From Rostratula benghalensis (lineage: Eukaryota; Chordata; Aves; Charadriiformes; Rostratulidae), in assembly GCA_013399305.1 (NCBI GenBank), contig VXAI01000046.1, positions 3,596,731-3,660,730 on the forward strand: a stretch of 64,000 nucleotides of DNA, written 5' to 3'. Every line of letters starts with the position of its first letter. The stretch's first letter is position 1. This document shows positions 1 to 13,200 of this stretch, piece by piece. The position numbers and the translations under genes were made by a program. A model generated the notes under the pieces. That model was not told where the DNA came from, did no database searches, and saw only the letters and a list, made by a program, of their open reading frames with translations.

Positions 1-2479
<2,479 letters not shown>

Positions 2480-2720
2480 GGTCCCTGCCGCCGCGGCCGC
2501 CCCCTCCACGCCCGCTTCCGGTGGGCACGGGGCCGGCGCCGCTCTGGGCGCCCGGCGGACTCGGCTCTATGGTGGTTGGGGACGAGGGGCCTCCGCCGCC
2601 TCCTCCTCCTCCTCCTGCGCGGCGGGAGGCTGTTTGCCACAAGGGCATCGTCTGGTTCCCCCACACGTCACTGCATCTGCTTAACTGGACAGGAAATCAG
2701 CGCAGGGAGCGTGTCCGCCT

Positions 2721-5700
2721 TCACGGGATTTTTGTAGGAGGTCAGAGTAACGCGCCTGCTGGTTTCTCACCGGCAAAATGGCACTTTGGGGAAAAAGCAG
2801 CGTGAGGCCTTCATTTACGGCTGTGACAGTGTTTCTGGCAGGGCAGTGCCAGAGCTCGCTCTCTCCAACACTGAAAAAATGATTAAGCAGAAAGACAGTC
2901 TTAACGTAAGCCCAGTTCTCTTTTCAAAAATCCTGCTCATTTTCTTACAGATTAATACATAACAGGTATTTTCAGTTAATTAATGGAATCTAGAAGTCCC
3001 ATCTAGTTTTGTATTAGCTGCTTAGTAAATTGTCACTCGTATGTTGTGCATACAACCTATCTGCATATTCTTTTGCCGTTTCCCACACCAGTCATAAAGA
3101 TAAATGCTGAAGAGTTCCTGTTAGTCATCATTTATGTGTTTAAATTTAGGGAACCTATGATAAATAAAAATATTGCAGATAATGGGAATGAATAAACATT
3201 TTTCATTAATATTTTAGTAAGAGGTTGAGTAAGGTTTTTTTTTTTTCCATAAGACAGTAAGAATAGTCACAAATATAATATGTAAACACTCTTGGATTTA
3301 ATTTAATCAAGCCTGGAACACTGAAAGTGTAATTCACTAGAAGTCCAGTAAGTGGCACAAAGAGACCTTATGAAAATGGCTTATTGTGAAAGGTCTCCCA
3401 AAACATACAACAGGCAGTGTGTTGACTCACATCCTTTTTGAAGAGAGAACTGATGCATTTAGCAAAAAATATTTTTCAAGTCTGCCGTGAGCACAAGTGA
3501 AGGTCTAAGTTTTATAGAGGCAACAGTATTCTTAAAGCTGGGGTGGCTTCTCCCGTGCTGACGCTGTGCACAACTTTCAAAATACTTTCTTCCCACCCCC
3601 GAATCCTACATTATTCTGCAAGAATAGACCGATGCATTGTAGTGCTTCAAGCCATTATACTGGTTTTCCTCTTCTTGACATCCGTCACAACCGTCTCGTA
3701 ACATTGTAATGCCATGTTAGAGTTTTTCCCTTTTGTGCTGGAGTTGTGATGACACACAAACAGAGGCATTTTGGAAGTATTTCTTGTTATATCGTGGGGA
3801 ATTTAATATGAAAGCCTCTGACTCATACTTTCCTCTGCGTGCTGTCCTGTTACCAGCTCAGAGTCAGTTCCTGAGTCTTAGCTGTTCCTACAACCTTTCA
3901 GTCTTTTGCAAATGTATGTTATTTAGCTGCAAGCAGAAGGGAAGGGGAATACTCTATAAATCCTGTTGATTCAGAATCTGAAGGAGAATTAAGTTTTTGT
4001 TTTGGAAAATATCTTCTTCATGTATAAAGCACCATCAAAAAACCCTCAGAACTTCTAAAGCGCCGCCCTCCTTCACCTCTTCCTCTTGGCTTTCCCTTCT
4101 TAAGTGTCTTTCCTGCAAGGAGCCTCTGATGCCTGAGGAAGACTTTAGAGTCACAGTTGATGTTAAAGATTGGTTTCAGTGGAAGGAGGGGCACACAGGG
4201 TGATCTGAAAACAGGATGTGTTTTGGACGCATTCCTCTGTTTGGTTCTCTGTTTTGGTTTTACTTGGAGATTCATTTCCTTTTCATAACTGCTTGTAGTT
4301 CAGTGACCTACTGAGTAAGTCAGTTCTAATGCATTGCCTTCAATCTTATGATTGAAGTTTTGGGTTTGTTTTTTTTTTTTGGAAGTATTCTCTTCAGAAA
4401 ACAGAAATGCAACACTGAGTTTAAGTTGTGAGTTAACAAGGAGAGAAATGCAGTCCATGCCATGGTGGCTGGGCCTACAGAGACAGAGACAGATTCAGTT
4501 CTAAGAGAAGGACTCCCCCTTTCCAGCCTCCTCCCAGCAAACAAAGGCTTTGATGCCATTTTACAGAAAAGATCAAGAAACATTATCTGTCTGCTGGAAT
4601 GATAACAGACAATTTCTAAGCGCTGATCTGGTGATGTTTAAAACCAATATAGTGACAGTTGGAGTTTTTTTTCTGCTTTTTGAGTGTCAGTCTCTTGCTG
4701 TTTAAAAGCTGAATGTATGTCTCTGATGACGTGCCAGGAGGTGGTCTCCTGCTGAGCTGGGACAGCCAGCTAGCCCTCCCTGTGGTGAGGGAGGTGGCAG
4801 TGGGGAGAGCACCCCTGACACCCAGTTCTGGTCTGTCCTGCTCCATTTGTGGCCTCCTGCAGTTGAGTTTGGGTGGGTCCTTAAGATTTGCTGTCTTATG
4901 TTGTGAGAATACAAGCTTTTGGGGTTTTTTGGGGTTTGTTTTTTTGGGGAGGCAGTACTACAAAACCATGTTTAAATTGGTGGTGGTCACTGAGGAAGTG
5001 AGCATTGATTAATTTTAAAAAACCAAATTCACCCTAATAATGCTTACAGTGGTTTCTCTAGAATACTAAAATTTGCATGAGTCTCTCTGTAGTACTATCA
5101 TTAAGAGTGTTTAGCTTTCCATATGCTAAGCAGCTCTAAGCTGCACTCAACATAAATAGGTTCACTACAAGTGGCATGTTTGATCTGGAACGCAGTCTGT
5201 CTGTGGTTTTGCCTATACTGCAGAATTAAGTATTATGATATTAATTGAGTATAAATTAATGGTGTAAACCAGGGTACGTAGTCACCTGGTTTTAATATGC
5301 TTATGCTGAGATGGTTTAGATTAGCACTGGAACTTGAAGAAGGTCCACTTTTAGCACTGCCAGAATAGCAAACCTTGAAATTAATGGAACTTGTAGATAA
5401 GAGTCTTACAGTGGTTTTCCTTTCTGGAATTAACCTGTACATACTGTAAGTATTTTTTTTTCACTGATGATGACTTGATTTACCCTCTTGTATGTAAAGT
5501 TCTGCAGCACATAGATGTGAAAAATTCATAAGATAACTAGCTTAAAGGAAGTAGTGTACTAGTCTACTGTTCTTTGTAAAGCCCCCAATAATTAAACCCA
5601 TGCACTGATCTTCTTAAAACTGGGAATTAAAAGCAGGACATATGGATACCAAATGCAGTAAGACAAGTATAGAATGAGCATAGAAGTATCTACCTGCAGT

Positions 5701-8099
5701 GAAAGACATATTTCCTGAAGCTGAGGAATAAGTGGTTTATTTTCAAAGGAGTGTCACATGATGGTCATCGTCAGTAGTAAATTACAGAGGCATCTGCCAA
5801 AAGCAGAGTTGTTAAAGATACACATCAAAAATATTATATTAGCTGTCAGAGTCCAAAAGCTAAGGAGCAAAGCTTACGTTAATGATTTGCGGTTAGGTGG
5901 CATTCAGGGCAAGGCTGCCTCGTAAGATTATCTTTTGTAGGACTCGGACCTGTAGATTCCAATTATAGCCAAAACAACAGGATCCTGGTTCTACCAAGGT
6001 GTTCTAAACTCTATTTCGTGGTTTTTTGTTTAGTTTTTTTTTTAAATGTTATACTTAAACAATTTCGTATGTGTTGAACAGAGGAGCCTAATTAAAGACA
6101 AATTTCACACAGTTCTCATTTTACTTAATCAGTCTCACCTTTGAACTGAGAGGAAAAAAGTATTTTTGAAAGCTACAAGTAATGGTGTCTGTCATTTGAG
6201 AAAGTGAAAATGAGAGTGGGAATGAAGTGGCAATGTAATCTGTTTTTTTCTTTAAAATGTAGGAGTTGAAAAAGTCAGAAGTATTTTCTGGTTACTTAAT
6301 GTGTATGTAAAGATTGCTAAATTTATTGTGCACAAATAGAGAGAATAATTGCATTTTGCTATTCATATTAGTGCCTTTCTGATCCTGAGTGCTTTAACTG
6401 ATGCTTTAACTGGCTTTACATACACCTCGGTGATGAATGGAATTGTACCGTATTGTGGTTGGGTCTCAACGTCTGTTGATTGGATAACTTCAGCTGTGGG
6501 ATTCAGGCAAAGCTGCTTGCCCAGTCATTTAGGGGCTGTAAAAGGTTATAAAATTCTGCTTTTTTGAAATGTACAAGTTAGCATCATGCTATAACGATGC
6601 TGTGGCTTTTATATAGTGACAAAAAGTAAACCATAGTATCAAGCATTTGCTATTTCCTGCACGTTCAGTGTTCCCCTCAGTGGCTCTCCCATGTAAAAAA
6701 AAAAAAATTAAATTAAATGTTTAATTGATCTGTTTGACTGTAATGCAGTATAAAACAAATGTTGCCTTTTCCAATTTAGTGCAATAACAAATATTTGGCT
6801 TCAAAGTATTTTCATGGAACAGGTATTGTAACAGCTTGATTATTGATCCTTAGTAGCTTTGCTAGTACTCCTCAAAGTTTTACTAACACATTGCAAGGTA
6901 TACAATTGTATAATTACAGTTTTCCCATGTTCTAGCAAATTGAAAACTGTAACCTTTTTTTTTTNNNNNNNNNNNNNNNATCTTGTTTTTAAAGTTCATG
7001 GTTAAGTAAACATCTGTCCCTTGAATCTGGCAAACTGGCATTTTTCCATATCAGAATGGAACGCAATATTGCAAAGCACCAGTGTAATTAAAGAGGGAAG
7101 TAATTTGCATTATTTTTCTATAAAACTACTCTTGAGTAACAGATGGCGATTGAAACATACTGCTCCAGAGACATATGGAAGCCTATTTGTTCCACAAAAC
7201 TCAAGAGTGAATATTAACCCCCAAATTACTCTCTTCAATGCTGAAATATGATTGTGTACTAATCTGCAGTATGGCTGTAATACATAGTAACTCATGTCTC
7301 TGAAAAAACAGATACAGGGAAATGTTTCAGAGATTAGGTTTGCATTTGCAGTTTCCTATAATCTGATTAGTAATACTAATCGGAAATAATTAACCAATTT
7401 GGTTTGACTGCTTCAGTGCCAGGTTGCCACTATAATTTATGGACTTTGGTCTTGTAATAAGTATTATAACAACCCACCTTCATAGCTAAACAGCCCAACA
7501 GTTAATTATACAGTACAAAAATGAATCAAGCAGCCATGTTTCCCAATTCCACCCTGAACAGGGCTGATGTCTCCAAGTGTGTAAAACAAACACACAAAAA
7601 GAAGTGGCAATTCCCCTATCTTTGTTTTGCTGCCTTGATTCCACTCTCTCAGATGGTCTCCAGATCTCCCAGGTCTCCATCAAACAACAACTAATTTTTT
7701 ATTTGAATCACAGCACGGCATCTGTGATATAAAATTCGATTTTGGTGCAATTACCTGGAAGTTAGATCAGCATTCATGACAAGCTCTTACCAAATTCACC
7801 TTCATGGAGATTTACAGCAGATCTGCCATCAGATTTTTGACAGTTTGTTGACACAACCATATACTGGCCAGGAACACCACTACAGTGAGACCCTTAACAA
7901 GGAAGATTTGGAATAATTAGTAACTAGAAGAATAGCTTTTGTTTGTTCAAGGATTATAAGGGCTGAAGATATATGTTTGGAGTGATTCCTCAGAATACTT
8001 TGCACAGATGCAGCAATAACCAGGCATTAGACAAGTTGAGCCCTGTTTCACCCCATCAAATTGTAGGTTAATGCCATGGAGTGATTTTTTTGTGTACGT
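2721..8099. other. Intergenic DNA between RPS27L and RAB8B, left part
   Basis: This AT-rich unique sequence has scattered poly-T/poly-A runs (3236-3246, 4370-4380, 6697-6709) and a 15-base assembly gap at 6965-6979. Open frames are short and unsupported: no splice-flanked exon, recognisable protein motif or RNA gene was found. I see nothing that needs a gene here. Confidence 0.6.
6965..6979. other. Assembly gap (15 N)
   Basis: A run of 15 N directly follows a T homopolymer, so the gap probably marks an unresolved homopolymer or a short closed gap rather than missing genes. Confidence 0.95.
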
Positions 8100-8100
8100 A

Positions 8101-8316
8101 TAGAACCATAGAATGGTCCAGGCTGGAAGGGACCTCTAGGGTCACCTAGTCTGACCTCCCTGCAGTCATCAGGGACTCCCCCAACAAGAGCAGGCTGCCC
8201 AGGGCGTCGTTGAGCCTCACCTTGAATATCTCTTGAGGGAAAAGGCCTCAACCACCTCCCTGGGCAACCTGTTCCAGTGTTCCACCACCCTCAGAATAAA
8301 GAACTTATTCCTAAAC
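8101..8316 (-). repeat. CR1 LINE 3' fragment, minus orientation
   Basis: Read on the plus strand this is the reverse complement of a CR1 tail: it begins with ACCATAGAATGGTCCAGGCT, continues GGAAGGGACCTCTAGGGTCA, then GGCTGCCCAGGGC and TGGGCAACCTGTTCCAGTGT, and ends at AAAGAACTTATTCCTAA. About 215 bp is preserved with moderate divergence from the CR1 consensus as I remember it. It is a truncated, inactive copy with no coding capacity. Confidence 0.93.
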
Positions 8317-9496
8317 TTAGAATATGGAGGCTAACTGTGTATGACAGAGCTTTAATATTCAAAACTAATTTTGTTTGATTCTGTATATATTTGCCAAATT
8401 AACACTGTAAACATCTGTAAGAAAGTACTTTTTACGGTTGCAGGTTATAACTAATAGATGTGGCAGCAGATGGGAGACCCCTATGAGCAGGTATCTCTGG
8501 ACTGCTGTTAGCTGGCTGAGTCACATTAGCACCCCCCAGTGCCACCCAGAGGCTCTTTGCTGCTGCCTTCCTCCGGGCAGCATGTCCCCCCACGGGGTGA
8601 GCAGCAGGAGTGGTCCCCTGCCCAGTGGGTGTGAAAGGGCCAGTCTGCACCCAGGGGAGGGGAAGCCTGGAGGGGGCTGAAAAGGAAGCTGACAGCTCCT
8701 GCCTTGCAGGATGACAATCCCTTCAGGAATGATTTGGGGAAAATGGCTTTTTTCCCTTTGTTTTCCCAAGAGAGAGGTGAGAACTATTGTAGTGATTTAT
8801 AGCATTAGAGATTTCTGTTTATCGCTTGTCTAAAGGCTACAATTTTTAAATTAAATTAAAGCAATAGGTCTTCACTGTCATTTTAAAGTGTTTCAGTAAT
8901 GCTATTTTTATAGCACCTTGTGATATCCTCTGAGGAGCACAGCATAATGAATACCTAATGAGGCAGCCTCACGCCAAGAGATAATTGTCAGTGGAAAAAG
9001 ATGGGGAAAAGCATTTATTGAAGTGCTCTAGAATAATCACATGTTGCTTTAGAATACCTATGTTTTCAGTGCTACTTGAGACTGTCTGAAAATAATTTTT
9101 CTGTTGTGTGAACTAATGGTTTCCTCCTGACTTGTCACTCCCAAAGCAACACGTGAGTATGTGAGGCCACATACGCACCCAGGTGTCCGCTCTGCTTATT
9201 GAGGATGCGGAGAATTATGCCATTATTTATTGTGTCACTTGAGCAGATAAATACATGCCTCGATTTACAAATTGAGGTAGTTTCCAGAGAGAAATTATCC
9301 CAGTACCTTGCAGAATGAGGCCAACTGGTTGCCTGGTGATAGTGATGCTCCACGTTTCCTTAAATTCGGGATGTGTGTGTTTCTGTGTGGAAAACTCACA
9401 TGTCCACTGCCATTTGAGCACCAAGAATGCAAGGTCACAGATGTGACGCTCTGAGCATTAACTTTTGTAGTGTCAGTTTGCGATGGTTTTTAAAAC
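8317..9496. other. Intergenic DNA upstream of RAB8B
   Basis: Unique sequence between the two CR1 copies. A moderately GC-rich patch at about 8500-8700 produces several overlapping open frames on both strands, but none has a family motif or splice context. Nothing else was recognised. Confidence 0.55.
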
Positions 9497-9790
9497 TCAA
9501 CCTGAAAGGAGGTTGTAGGAAGAGAGGTTGGTCTCTTCTCCTAAGTAACACGTGGTAAGACAAGAGGAAATGGCCTCAAGTTGCACCAAAGGAGGCTTAA
9601 GATGGATATTAGGAAAAAAATTCTTCACAGAAAGGATTATCAAACATTGGAACAGGCTGCCCAGGGAAATGGTGGAGTCACCATCCCTGAAGGTATGTAA
9701 AAGTCGGGTAGATGTGGTGCCAAGGGCGGACTTGGTAGTGGTGGGACACTGTGATCTTGAAGGTCCCTTCCCACCTAGATAAAGGTATGG
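9497..9790 (+). repeat. CR1 LINE 3' fragment, plus orientation
   Basis: CR1 hallmarks appear in order: CTGAAAGGAGGTTGTAG, GGTCTCTTCTCCTAAGTAAC, GAGGAAATGGCCTCAAG, TTCTTCACAGAAAGG, AACAGGCTGCCCAGGG, GGTGGAGTCACCATCCCTG, then GATCTTGAAGGTCCCTTCC. About 290 bp of the 3' end survives. It stops within a few tens of bases of the GC-rich RAB8B promoter island, about 310 bp before the RAB8B start codon. Confidence 0.95.
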
Positions 9791-9995
9791 CTCCATGAGG
9801 TGTGTTCACACAGAGTAATGTCCGGCGGGCTGCTCCGCTCGGCAGAGCCACCCATTGCCTGCAGGATTCAGGAGACGGGGAAGGAAGGGTGACGAGGAGC
9901 CGCCGACGACGACCCTGGACTACATCTCCCGTCGGGCCCAGCGCTTCCGGCGCGTCAGGACGCACGCCTCTGCCTCCCGTTAGTGGGCGTAGGGC

Positions 9996-10020
9996 GGAGC
10001 GGAGCGGAGCGGAGCGGAGC
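9996..10020 (+). repeat. (GGAGC)5 pentanucleotide tandem repeat
   Basis: Five perfect copies of GGAGC lie 85-110 bp upstream of the RAB8B ATG, within the promoter or 5' UTR. They could be length-polymorphic. Confidence 0.9.
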
Positions 10021-10104
10021 GGGGCTGGGCTTGGTTCCCTCCCTCCTCCCGCCCTCCATCGCCCTCTCCTGCTGGTGCGGCGGTGAGCCTGAGGCCGAGG
10101 GAAG

Positions 10105-10228
10105 ATGGCGAAGACCTACGACTATCTCTTCAAGCTGCTGCTGATCGGGGACTCGGGCGTGGGCAAGACCTGCCTGCTCTTCCGCTTCAGTGAGGACGCC
10201 TTCAACACCACCTTCATCTCCACCATCG
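10105..10228 (+). CDS. RAB8B: RAB8B coding exon 1
   Basis: The exon is 124 nt, 41 codons plus one base. It encodes [15 protein letters not shown], the P-loop and switch I up to Ile41. The donor is GTGAGG. The open frame continues past the donor into GC-rich intron, which is not protein. AAG precedes the ATG, giving a strong Kozak context. Confidence 0.97.
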
Positions 10229-13200
10229 GTGAGGGTTCGTCGCCGCCATCCCCGGGGGCGGGAGCGGTCCCTGCCGCGGCCCTCCCGCCGGCAAAGGAGC
10301 CGCCGGGCGGGTGGCCGGGCGGGCTGGGGGGCACCGCCCGGGACCGGGGCCGCGCTGGGCGGCCTGTGCGCGGCTGTTGCGCGGGAGCCCGGCGGCCGTT
10401 AGTAGGCCGTTGGGCGGCCGTTACGGGCCCCGCGAGGGAGGAAGAGCCGGGGCACCGTCACCGAGTCCCGGCCGCTGCCGCGGTGGCGATGTGAGGGCCG
10501 TGGGTGGCCGCGGTGCGACCGTGCGGATGGCGGGCGGGGCCTGCCCGGCACCCGCGGGATGCCAGCCGGTCCTGGGGCGGCCCCGGCGTCTTCCCGCGCC
10601 CGGCGGCAGCAACAGTTGGCCGGGCCTGGGCTGTGCGCGGCCCCCGGTGTGCGCAAAAGGTGCGGGGGGGTTCCTCGGCGGGGCGGCCCGAGCGATGGCG
10701 GGGCCCTGCGGCATCCGTGGCGGGGCTACGGGGGGGACTTCCCCGTCGGGTTTTCCTGCGCTTCCGTAGTTGATGGTTTCGTGTTTGGATGTGCACTTCT
10801 GAAAGGGGAAGAGGGCTCTGGGGCCCGCTGAGCTGCCTGCTGACAGTGACCCAACCCCTCCCCTCAGTAGCCACTCGCGTCTTTTCTCAACTCCTCTGCA
10901 CCCGTGTGTGTGCTTTTACAGAGTAGCTCACGGGTTGGAGATTTGGAGTAATTCCGTGGTTGACTAGGCTGAGGAACTTCCTTGATAAAAGCTGAGTTCA
11001 GTTATAAATTTGATGGTGAAAGGGGGATTCTAAAGCTCAGTTAACCTTTCTTAGTGAGAGTGAGATGTGATATACCAAAGCAGACCATTGCGGCTTGTAT
11101 TGCTGAAAGATTTGTCAGACTTAAAATACTTTCTGCTGAACTAAACATAGACAAAGTTTACAGGTTCTTCACAGAGGTATTGCTGAGTGTCAGTCCGACA
11201 AGACTTGAGATTTATGGTTAGCTACTCGTAGTTGAGGTCATCTTAAAAATAAAATGAAGTACATGGTTTTCAGGATGAAGAGGTAAACTGCAGTGGAGGT
11301 TGCTAGCATTTAGGAGGGCAAAACGAATGCTGGCTTGGATATAATCTTAGGATAATAGTAAGAGAATGAGTAGACTCTTTGTTGGAAGGTAATTAATTTG
11401 AAGCTGAGGTGGAATAATATGTTTCTTGGTTTGTGTTACAAAAATGGTGTACCCATTTCAGACATTATATTGTTCCTTCCCTGTACACTATGATCATCAC
11501 TTTTTTTTTTTTTTTAGAGGGACATGATTGACTAAATGAGGTATGGCTGGTATTTCTAATGCTGTAAGAATACATTTTCGGTATTTAAAAAAAGTATTTG
11601 TGAAGAATTGAAATGGCATATTCCTTTTCTCTCTACAACCAGTTTCAAAATGCTGTATCAGTAACAGCAGCTGGTCAAGGCCTGAGCAGCATTTTACCTA
11701 AACTGGTATTTTGCTGTATGTGTGCTAGAATAAAAGGCCTAATAAACATTATCAAATAATTTAGTTTAAAAAGCACCTAATTAGTACTGTGCTGAATATA
11801 AAATAATCTCTTATATTTTACCAGGGATAGTTAACACCAATGCGTGTATCTGTCTTCAACCATTTTCTTGCTATTTCTTGAACTGCTTATCCCCTTGATA
11901 TTTCTCATTGATTCACTTGGAAGTCTTGAGAATTGTGAGTGTCGTGTTGTTTTTACTTACTTTATTCAGTAAATACAGGATTTGCTGGATTTTTTTATAT
12001 ATGTTTGCATTCACAAGGGCCTTATTTTCAACACTCTTTAACTTGAAAAACTGTAATAATTGAGGCATACTTCTGATTCCATTGGTAGTATTTGTGATAT
12101 CACATGAACATTTTCCTCCTTATAATTTGTTTCTTCAAGTCCTTTTTATGTTCTAGAAAAGGAATTACGAAGAGGAAAGTTAACAGTGCAGGGAAGAGTG
12201 AAACTTTCATGAAGTGCTGACATATGCTTAAATAAAAATACTTGAGGTTTTTCAGTCTTCTTCATGTATTGCTTTGTTACTTTTAGGTCAATCTTGTAGA
12301 TCTACTTTGTTCTTGAAGACATGCTCATGTGCATGCTCTGTCTGAGTGTATGCTGGCTGCTCAATAATAGCTGGCTTTGTAATCATCATTAATGTATCTG
12401 ATGACCTTAGGGGTATTCAACTTCTAACAGCTCTGATTTGCTTTTGTTGGGTTTCTTTTTTTTTTTTTTCCTCCCTTGACTGATAAAGCATAGCCAAACA
12501 TGGTGTGGAAGGAGACTCAGGGATGCAATGCTTTTGCCCAAACAGGCTCACCTGCCAGTTGAACTTTTAAGGTCTCCAGATTAGCCTTCCAATTAATAAT
12601 ACACTGAGTCTTGTGGAAGTGTAAGCTGCCAGACTGTTTGGGTTATATGTTCTCCAAAAAGTAGATTCTGCAATATGATGGCATGTGCATGAGCGTTCAA
12701 TTCAGGATGATTTTAATTAGCACACACAGTTTTATGTGCCCTTGGTGGTGCCCTAGTTCTCTGGTCTGTCTCCCTGCTCACAAGATCAGAGTTGGTTTGA
12801 CTGCAGAAAGCTGAGAAGGTGTATGCTTGAGATGTGGGTTGATGTTGAATTTTATTGTTTAATTGTATGTATGTAAATGCTGTTTGTGAATCAGGTGAGT
12901 CATTGAGAGTTGTTTTCTTACCTACATAGGGTTAAACAGTTAACTGTTTCAACTTTTTTGTTTCTTACATCCTACATCCAGAAAATAAATTGAAACTTTG
13001 TTGCTGTGATGAAAGGGCCCACATCATGTCTAAGTTCTAAATATCTTATAATTTTCCACTCCTATTGTTCTTTCCTAGTTCAGCCGGGGTTAAACCACAA
13101 CACTTTAGTTACCAGAGCAATGGAAACACTTTCCAAGAGGGCAAAAAAAGGAAGTAGGAGGGGGATATGCTTTATTGTAGAAGATTTGTTTTACTTGGTC

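Larger units (their letters stand above)
9815..10780. promoter_or_regulatory. CpG-island promoter of RAB8B
   Basis: This strongly CpG-rich block spans the 5' flank, exon 1 and the start of intron 1 of RAB8B. Visible elements upstream of the start codon are a ZNF143/Staf-like ACTACATCTCCC (9919-9930), an ETS-like CTTCCGG (9944-9950), a GC box around 9983-9996 and five perfect GGAGC pentamers (9996-10020). There is no TATA box at a plausible position. The transcription start is most likely in the 10.0-10.08 kb part, but it cannot be fixed from sequence alone. Frames open across the island on both strands are GC-rich artefacts. Confidence 0.8.

Noticed and set aside
10190..10874. Several open frames of 70-152 codons around RAB8B exon 1
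   Set aside because: They are read-through or antisense frames of a CpG island and lack protein motifs.
13078..13112. GGGGTTAAACCACAAC, resembling the edge of an avian endogenous retrovirus LTR
   Set aside because: Only about 16 bases match a remembered motif. No paired LTR, TG...CA ends or target-site duplication were seen.
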